This document shows, piece after piece, positions 58,742-64,000 of a stretch of 64,000 nucleotides of DNA. Source of the DNA: Larkinella knui. GTDB lineage: Bacteria > Bacteroidota > Bacteroidia > Cytophagales > Spirosomataceae. The notes under the pieces were generated by a model, which had not been told where the DNA came from, searched no databases, and worked only from the letters and a program-made list of their open reading frames with translations. Positions within the stretch are counted from its first letter, which is position 1. Each line of letters begins with the position of its first letter. Both the position numbers and the translations under genes were made by a program. The DNA is taken from contig NZ_RQJP01000006.1 of assembly GCF_003858645.1 (NCBI RefSeq), positions 434,001 to 498,000 on the forward strand, written 5' to 3'.

Positions 58742-59215
58742 TTAAACTTTAGGGATATGTCCAACGCTGGAAACGGGTTCGGTGAGGCCACCGGCCCGCT
58801 GAGGAATTGAAAGAACCGGATTCTCATCAATCATTTTCAGATCCCAGAGGGCAATGGATTCGTACGGGATTTTCAGTTTGGCAAGCTCATTCATCACTTC
58901 GCTGTAGGCGCGTTGATTTAAACTTTTGAAGCTTTGCAAATCGGCCGGTTTCAGCAGAGCCAGCGTCTCGATGAGGGTAATTCGGCCCACTTCGGCCAGG
59001 TTGCAGATTTTCCGGCGCCGAACAATGGAGTAGAACGTCATTCGGGTCTGCACCCGCAGCGGTATTTGCTCCAGCGTAATGGCAGGAATCTGGCTGAGAA
59101 TCTGTTTTCGGCGTTGGATCTCACTTTCCAAAAACGCTTGTAATCTGATCAGTTCTGCCCCGGATACGGTCGTAATTTTCTGGCGCAACTGATCAAGATT
59201 TAATTCTTCCTGCAT
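58742..59215 (-). CDS. protein with RNA-polymerase alpha-CTD-like fold
   Basis: This 157-residue protein is of no named family. The N-terminal half is helical (LDQLRQKITTVSGAELIRLQ, AFLESEIQRRKQILSQI). The second half reads RRRKICNLAEVGRITLIETL, ALLKPADLQSFKSLNQRAYS and EVMNELAKLKIPYE, which follows the two helix-hairpin-helix spacing of the RNA-polymerase alpha C-terminal domain (SxRxxNxLxxxxIxTLxEL... LxxxKxLGxxSLxEIxxxL). It may bind DNA or polymerase. ATG 59215 is set by a promoter at 59250-59279. Monocistronic, with terminator and repeat downstream. Confidence 0.6.
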   Translation of the reverse strand: MQEELNLDQLRQKITTVSGAELIRLQAFLESEIQRRKQILSQIPAITLEQIPLRVQTRMTFYSIVRRRKICNLAEVGRITLIETLALLKPADLQSFKSLNQRAYSEVMNELAKLKIPYESIALWDLKMIDENPVLSIPQRAGGLTEPVSSVGHIPKV

Positions 59216-59249
59216 GATATGTGTGATTCGGCGGGGCACTTTACAGCAT

Positions 59250-59279
59250 CAAAATTAGCGGTATAACCCTGGTTTTCAA
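59250..59279 (-). promoter_or_regulatory. promoter for the alpha-CTD-like gene
   Basis: On the minus strand TTG (59279-59277), a 19-nt spacer and TAATTTTG (59257-59250) fit the consensus. The predicted start near 59243 would leave almost no room before the GTG at 59239 but gives a normal leader for the ATG at 59215. Confidence 0.7.
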
Positions 59280-59353
59280 CGGAAAACTTCCGTTTTTTTC
59301 GAGAAATTTTAGGGTTTTGATAATCAGGAATTTAGCAACAACTGGACCTTTAT

Positions 59354-60634
59354 TCAATACCGCTGGTAAATTTCCGTTAGAAAAGCCGCCGTCCGATTCC
59401 GCAGGTCGGCCACCGATCCGGCGAAATTATTGTGCATCATACTGAACAGCATCAACTTGCCTTTTTTCGTAATTAAATAACCGCTCAGGTTATAAACCCC
59501 GGTCATCGAGCCGGATTTGGCATACACAAACGGCCGGTCGGTGGTGTATAACCGCTGGATACTTCCCGTTGACCCGCCAACCGCCAGCAGTCGAAACAGC
59601 CGTTCCTGCGGTACGATTTTGTAAATTTTCCCGAGCAAACTGACCAACGAACGCGGTGTGAACAGATTATACCGCGACAAGCCCGACCCGTCGACCCAGT
59701 TGGGTTTGTCGGGCAAGTCCGCCAGGTGCTTTTTCAGCACGGTTTCAATGCCCAGCGAACTGTTGAGCGTGTCCTGAACCGACGAGCATAGGAGCATCAG
59801 GTGTTCGGCCAACATGTTATCACTCACATGCAGCATTCGTTTATAGAGCGAATCGGCGGGTTGACTATAGAGCGTTTTGGCCGAACGATCGAAGCGAAGG
59901 TTGGCAACAGACACCTCGCGGTGCAGCGTGTCGGCCAGTAACCGGGCAGCCAGTGCTGGAGACCAGCGAAAGGGAATATCCTGGTGAAACGGGCGCACGG
60001 CAGCGGGACGATCGAAGTGGTTGCGAACCTCGTCGCGCTGGACATCCCTCGAAAATTTCCGCACCGAAACCGCCGATACGCTATCCCGGAAAAAACGCGG
60101 TTCGACGTCCAGACGCGCCACGCGATCGGGCGAGAGGAAGCGGACAAAATTACCGTAGAGCGGCAGCGGGGCGAGTTCCGTCGAATAATCATCGTTAAAA
60201 TCATCCCACGACCAGCCGGGGCCAAAACGCGGTCCGCTGTAATTGGCCGGTGAAAAAACCAGCCGTTCGGGGCGGTTTCGCAAAAACCGCAAAACCGTCG
60301 TGTCGGGCAGATTCTGATTTAACAACAACGGATCGCCGGTTCCCCAGAAAATCAGCGAATCGGCGCGCAGGCTATACCGCAAAGCCGGTATGGAATCCCC
60401 CAGGGTGACCAGTCCGGCGTAGAAACTGACGAGCTTGGTGTTGGATGCGGGTGTAAAATACTGGCTGGCATTGTGTTGCACGACCAGTTTTTGCTGTTTC
60501 CAATCATACAAGGCAAACCCGGTAAAATGGTCGGTTAATTGGGGATTCTGACGAAGTTGGCGCAGAATTGGGCGGTAGGTGGCACATCCCGTCAGAACCA
60601 GGAAAGCACAAAGGGGATATAAAAGGCTTCTCAT
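59354..60634 (-). CDS. dacB: D-alanyl-D-alanine carboxypeptidase/endopeptidase (PBP4, S13 type)
   Basis: This 426-residue lipoprotein (lipobox LTGC in VLTGCATYRP) of the PBP4 family trims or splits peptidoglycan cross-links in the periplasm. Catalytic motifs appear in order: PASNTKLVSFY (SxxK), HVSDNMLAEHLML (SxN) and YAKSGSMTGVYNLSG (KTG-like KSG). The large insertion typical of class C members separates SxxK and SxN. ATG 60634. It lies 243 bases downstream of msrB on the same strand, with a repeat between, so it is probably separately transcribed. Confidence 0.92.
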   Translation of the reverse strand: MRSLLYPLCAFLVLTGCATYRPILRQLRQNPQLTDHFTGFALYDWKQQKLVVQHNASQYFTPASNTKLVSFYAGLVTLGDSIPALRYSLRADSLIFWGTGDPLLLNQNLPDTTVLRFLRNRPERLVFSPANYSGPRFGPGWSWDDFNDDYSTELAPLPLYGNFVRFLSPDRVARLDVEPRFFRDSVSAVSVRKFSRDVQRDEVRNHFDRPAAVRPFHQDIPFRWSPALAARLLADTLHREVSVANLRFDRSAKTLYSQPADSLYKRMLHVSDNMLAEHLMLLCSSVQDTLNSSLGIETVLKKHLADLPDKPNWVDGSGLSRYNLFTPRSLVSLLGKIYKIVPQERLFRLLAVGGSTGSIQRLYTTDRPFVYAKSGSMTGVYNLSGYLITKKGKLMLFSMMHNNFAGSVADLRNRTAAFLTEIYQRY

Positions 60635-60685
60635 ACCCCAAAATACGGTTTTTTGGATTTAGTATAGCGAACCTGGCCGAATTAT

Positions 60686-60833
60686 GGCCCCGGAGGGGCT
60701 AAATGTTAATAGAAAGGATTTTATAAGGTAACCAAAAGCTCCGGCGGAGCGCCCTTGAATTGCTTAGGACGCTCCGCCGGAGCTTTTAATCTTTAGCGCA
60801 TTTTCTCTATTCACAGGCAACCCCTCCGGGGTC
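60686..60833. repeat. dispersed palindromic repeat, family 1
   Basis: AAAAGCTCCGGCGGAGCG and CGCTCCGCCGGAGCTTTT (60733 to 60787) form the inner arms, with CCCCGGAGGGGCTAAATGTT and AGGCAACCCCTCCGGGGT outside. It is a close relative of 22271-22420, differing by G-to-C changes that are matched on both arms. It lies between msrB and dacB. Confidence 0.8.
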
Positions 60834-60877
60834 AAAAACTGCCCGGACTACTAAAAACCGGCGGTTTTCCAAAAAAA

Positions 60878-61273
60878 TCACGCGGGTTTCAGCTTCAACG
60901 CTACCGAATTCAGACAATACCGCTGCCCCGACGGCGGAGGTCCGTCGTTGAAAACGTGGCCGAGGTGCGCATCGCAAACTGCACATTCAACTTCGACGCG
61001 CGTCATCCCGAAGCTATAATCGTTTTCGAGATGAATCAATGCCGGATCGATTGGATCGGTAAAACTGGGCCAGCCCGTTCCGGAATCGAACTTTTGTTTG
61101 GATTCAAACAGATCGGTGCCGCAGCAAACGCACTGGTAAATGCCCGGGTCGTGGCTTTCGCAATACTCGCCCGTGAAAGCCCGTTCGGTCCCTTTTTGAC
61201 GCGTAACCCGGTATTGTTCCGGCGTTAGCAACTGACGCCATTCCTGGTCGGTTTTGATGACTTTTGTGATCAT
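60878..61273 (-). CDS. msrB: peptide-methionine (R)-S-oxide reductase
   Basis: MsrB reduces methionine-R-sulfoxide in proteins and is part of oxidative damage repair. The 131-residue protein has the two zinc CxxC pairs ([11 protein letters not shown] and [10 protein letters not shown]), [31 protein letters not shown] with the catalytic Cys in RYCLNS, and the usual length. ATG 61273. It lacks any signal peptide, so it acts in the cytoplasm. No MsrA is fused or adjacent. Confidence 0.95.
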   Translation of the reverse strand: MITKVIKTDQEWRQLLTPEQYRVTRQKGTERAFTGEYCESHDPGIYQCVCCGTDLFESKQKFDSGTGWPSFTDPIDPALIHLENDYSFGMTRVEVECAVCDAHLGHVFNDGPPPSGQRYCLNSVALKLKPA

Positions 61274-61437
61274 GAAGTATAAATTTTAACGGATTTTGTC
61301 ATTACCGCAACAGCTTTCAACGTTGAACCGTTGTATTTTTGAGCTGCTCAATCCCGGGTCTGTCCAGCATTCGGATAAAAGCCGTATTCCCATGGTTACT
61401 AAACTAATTTCGGATTGATTTATCTTTACAGCCGGTT

Positions 61438-63357
61438 ATGACCATCCACCAAATTCTTAAACAATTCTGGGGGTACGAGTCGTTCCGGCCTTTGCAGGAG
61501 GATATTATCCGCTCCGTGCTCGACCGGCGCGATACGCTCGTCTTGCTGCCAACCGGCGGAGGAAAATCCCTTTGTTTTCAGCTACCGGCTCTGGCAACCG
61601 ACGGCGTTTGCCTCGTCGTTACGCCTTTGATTGCCCTCATGAAAGACCAGGTCGAGCAGTTGCGTAAGCGCGGGATTTCGGCGGTGGCGATTTATTCGGG
61701 GATGCACTGGCGGGAAATCGACCGGGCACTCGACAACTGCATCTATGGCAACGTCCGGTTTCTGTATGTCTCGCCCGAACGACTCCAAACCGAAATTCTG
61801 ATCGAACGGGTCAAGCAGATGAAAATTAATTTCCTGGCCGTCGACGAAGCGCACTGCATTTCGGCCTGGGGATACGATTTTCGGCCTCCTTACCTTCAGA
61901 TTGCGGCTTTTCGGGAGCTTTTGCCGGGTGTCTCGGTGGTGGCACTGACGGCTTCAGCTACGCCCGAAGTGCAGGCCGACATTGTCGGAAAGCTGCAAAT
62001 GCGGCATCCGCAAGTGTTCCGGCAAACCTTCGCCCGCAAGAATTTGTCTTATTCCGCGTTTTACGAGGAAAACAAAGAAGCCCGGCTGCTGAAAATCTTG
62101 CAGGGTGTGCCGGGTTCGGCGATTGTTTACGTACGCAGCCGACGACAAACGCAGGACGTGGCCGAGTGGCTGCACCACCAGGGTATTCGCGCCGATTATT
62201 ACCACGCCGGTTTGACGGCCCGGCAACGGTCTGATAAACAGGATGCCTGGGTTCATAATCGGGTGCGGGTGATCGTGGCCACCAATGCCTTCGGGATGGG
62301 AATTGACAAACCCGACGTGCGGACGGTTGTTCACCTGGATGTGCCCGACAGCCTGGAAGCCTATTATCAGGAAGCCGGGCGGGCGGGGCGGGATGAGAAG
62401 AAGGCCTATGCGGTTTTATTGTACAATCCGAAGGATCTGGCTGATATTGAACAGCGAATGATCCAGCAATACCAGCCGGTCGAGATGCTCAAAAGGGTGT
62501 ATCAGGCGCTGGCCAATTATGCCAACCTGGCCATCGGCGGAGGTGAATTTTCGGATATTGATTTCGATCTGACGGCGTTCTGTCAGTCGTTTCAATTACC
62601 GGTAACGGATACGCATTACGCCTTGAAACAGTTGCAACTGGAAGGGTTTATCGAACTGAGTGAAGCGTATTTCAGCCCGTCGAAAGTAATGATTGCGGTA
62701 GACAACCGGGCGTTGTACGAGTTTCAGGTTATGAATCCGCATTATGATTCATTTCTGAAACTGTTGCTGCGAATTTACGGCGGTGAGTTGTTTACCAACT
62801 TCGTCAGCATTTCGGAAAGTTCGATTGCCAAAACCACCCGGATGCCGGAGAACGAGGTTCTTTCTTTCCTGGAACAACTGTCGCAGCGGTCGATTCTGGT
62901 GTACGAAAAGCAAAAAGACAAACCGCAGCTGACGTTTCTGACCCCGCGTTTCGACGCCCGGAATTTGCCCATCAATGTGCTGGAACTGGAGCAGCGGAAA
63001 CAGCGGGATTTGGCAAAAGTGCGGGCAATGGTCGACTACGTTCAAAATCCGGTGCAGTGCCGGACCCGGCTGCTGCAGGCGTATTTTGGCGAAGAACCCG
63101 GTGAAGCCTGCGGTATTTGCGACCATTGTTTAAGCCAGCATCAAAACTCGCTGGATACGGCCCAGCTCCGGCAACGAATTTTTCAATACCTCGACGCAAC
63201 CGACGGGCAGGGTCTTGCTCCCCGCCTGCTGGCCGACCGTCTGAATCTGAATACCGAACAATTGGCCGGCGTAATCCGGCAAATGCTGGCCGACGAGCAA
63301 TTGCGGATCGATTCCGCCGGTAATCTGCACACGATGAACACAATGAATCAACGATAA
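61438..63357 (+). CDS. recQ: RecQ-family ATP-dependent DNA helicase
   Basis: This 639-residue superfamily 2 helicase unwinds DNA 3'-5' in recombination and fork repair. It has LLPTGGGKSLCFQLPAL (Walker A), VDEAHCISAWGYDFRPPY (DEAH and the RecQ loop, with Y where WGHDFRP is usual), YYQEAGRAGRDEKKAYAV (motif VI), and a RecQ-C-terminal zinc site C-R-T-R-L-L-Q-A-Y-F-G-E...C-G-I-C-D-H-C. An HRDC-like end is not obvious; the last 60 residues are helical. ATG 61438. The DUF5723 gene starts four bases after the stop. Confidence 0.93.
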   Translation: MTIHQILKQFWGYESFRPLQEDIIRSVLDRRDTLVLLPTGGGKSLCFQLPALATDGVCLVVTPLIALMKDQVEQLRKRGISAVAIYSGMHWREIDRALDNCIYGNVRFLYVSPERLQTEILIERVKQMKINFLAVDEAHCISAWGYDFRPPYLQIAAFRELLPGVSVVALTASATPEVQADIVGKLQMRHPQVFRQTFARKNLSYSAFYEENKEARLLKILQGVPGSAIVYVRSRRQTQDVAEWLHHQGIRADYYHAGLTARQRSDKQDAWVHNRVRVIVATNAFGMGIDKPDVRTVVHLDVPDSLEAYYQEAGRAGRDEKKAYAVLLYNPKDLADIEQRMIQQYQPVEMLKRVYQALANYANLAIGGGEFSDIDFDLTAFCQSFQLPVTDTHYALKQLQLEGFIELSEAYFSPSKVMIAVDNRALYEFQVMNPHYDSFLKLLLRIYGGELFTNFVSISESSIAKTTRMPENEVLSFLEQLSQRSILVYEKQKDKPQLTFLTPRFDARNLPINVLELEQRKQRDLAKVRAMVDYVQNPVQCRTRLLQAYFGEEPGEACGICDHCLSQHQNSLDTAQLRQRIFQYLDATDGQGLAPRLLADRLNLNTEQLAGVIRQMLADEQLRIDSAGNLHTMNTMNQR

Positions 63358-63361
63358 CTTT

Positions 63362-64000
63362 ATGAAGAAATCCGTTTCGCGTCTATTCCTGAGCGTTCTG
63401 GTCGGTTTGAATTGCCCTACGGTTTGGGCACAATACCAGCCGGGTTTGGTCAGCAGCAATTACGGCGGCATTCACCGAATGCTCCAGAATCCTTCCTCCA
63501 TTGCCGGTTCGCGGTATAAATTTCAAGTGATTGCCTTCACCGGCACCTCTTCCGTCAATTCCTTATACACCAAATACATTGCAAAAGGCTTTTTTCAATC
63601 CATACAGCTTCCTTACAGTCAGGGCCTTAGCCTGCCACTCCGAACACTGGGTTCCATTACCGATGCGCCACGAACCACTTCTTATTCCGAAATTCTGGGG
63701 CCATCGGTTTTACTTAATGTCGACGGGAACCAGACCCTCGCCTTACACACCCGGCTGAAAAGTTATCTCTATGGTTCATCGCTGCCCGAAAATTTGACCG
63801 AAGCATATCGTAACCGGCTTTTTTACAAAAACTTACAGCCTTCGTCGGGCAGTTTTGACTTCAATCTGGCGCATAACAGCTACGGTGAGATTGGCCTGAC
63901 ATACGGTTTGCAGGTTTTCGACGGGCATTGGCACCGGTTGAATGTGGGAGCCACGGTACGGCGAATTGTGGGGGCTCAAATGACTTACCTGGACGCCCGG
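63362..64000 (+). CDS. DUF5723-family outer-membrane-like protein (5' part, runs off the window)
   Basis: This is the first 213 codons of a protein with a signal peptide (KSVSRLFLSVLVGLNCPTVW) followed by beta-strand-rich sequence: GLVSSNYGGIHRMLQNPSSI, SGSFDFNLAHNSYGEIGLTY, RRIVGAQMTYLDAR. This fits the DUF5723 family of Bacteroidota outer-membrane beta barrels. It begins four bases after the recQ stop codon, so it may be co-transcribed with recQ, though the functions seem unrelated. No stop codon is reached in the window. Confidence 0.8.
   Translation, partial: MKKSVSRLFLSVLVGLNCPTVWAQYQPGLVSSNYGGIHRMLQNPSSIAGSRYKFQVIAFTGTSSVNSLYTKYIAKGFFQSIQLPYSQGLSLPLRTLGSITDAPRTTSYSEILGPSVLLNVDGNQTLALHTRLKSYLYGSSLPENLTEAYRNRLFYKNLQPSSGSFDFNLAHNSYGEIGLTYGLQVFDGHWHRLNVGATVRRIVGAQMTYLDAR

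Overview
The window looks like the chromosome of a Spirosoma/Larkinella-type bacterium (Bacteroidota, Cytophagales). Several upstream regions carry the Bacteroidota promoter (TTG, 19-21 nt, TANNTTTG). Shine-Dalgarno sites are largely absent. Gene content also fits: a TonB-dependent receptor with a KDDDD-type surface lipoprotein, DUF4301, DUF5009, DUF5723, and a Rrf2 regulator.

Layout. 1-7,155 (minus strand) is a shortened division/cell-wall cluster, rsmH-ftsL-ftsI-murE-mraY, followed by a coiled-coil gene and rplM. 7,356-10,976 (plus) holds a TlpA-like thioredoxin protein, an MFS transporter, and a two-part locus: a 36-residue Cys/Met-rich leader ORF with its own promoter, then a peroxiredoxin-like protein with no cysteine and no internal methionine. 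10,997-11,956 is a gene-free tandem array of palindromic repeats. 11,971-22,907 is mostly core genes: two lipoproteins, a TPR histidine kinase with its response regulator, UvrD/PcrA helicase, DUF5009, YbeY, DUF4301 and Rrf2. 23,338-27,551 is a TonB receptor with a surface beta-helix lipoprotein.

27,692-33,903 is bounded by two copies of one palindromic repeat. It holds an M23 peptidase, two heparinase-like polysaccharide-active proteins, a decayed serine recombinase, an IS982-type remnant and another gene scrap, so it looks like a worn genomic island. 33,964-49,023 is a mostly plus-strand accessory stretch of small detoxification or stress-type genes: DUF1801, RibD-C, DUF2200, SRPBCC, VOC, NmrA, epimerase, hydrolases, a siderophore-interacting protein and a Tet(X)-like monooxygenase. 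Crp, AraC and Xre regulators are interspersed. One AraC gene is broken by three single-base homopolymer deficits, and a Crp/Fnr gene survives only as a stub.

49,049-64,000 returns to conserved genes: M14 carboxypeptidase, CrcB, APC permease, DinB, an orphan HsdR-N-type nuclease, a GMC oxidoreductase with its gluconate-dehydrogenase-like small subunit (separated by a four-helix-bundle gene between inverted repeats), an alpha-CTD-like protein, DacB, MsrB, RecQ and the start of a DUF5723 protein.

At least three families of palindromic intergenic repeats recur. No rRNA, tRNA or CRISPR array was seen. The most interesting locus is 10,014-10,976, which reads as a possible sulfur-starvation circuit. 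All functional calls come from motif recognition by eye; no database search was run.
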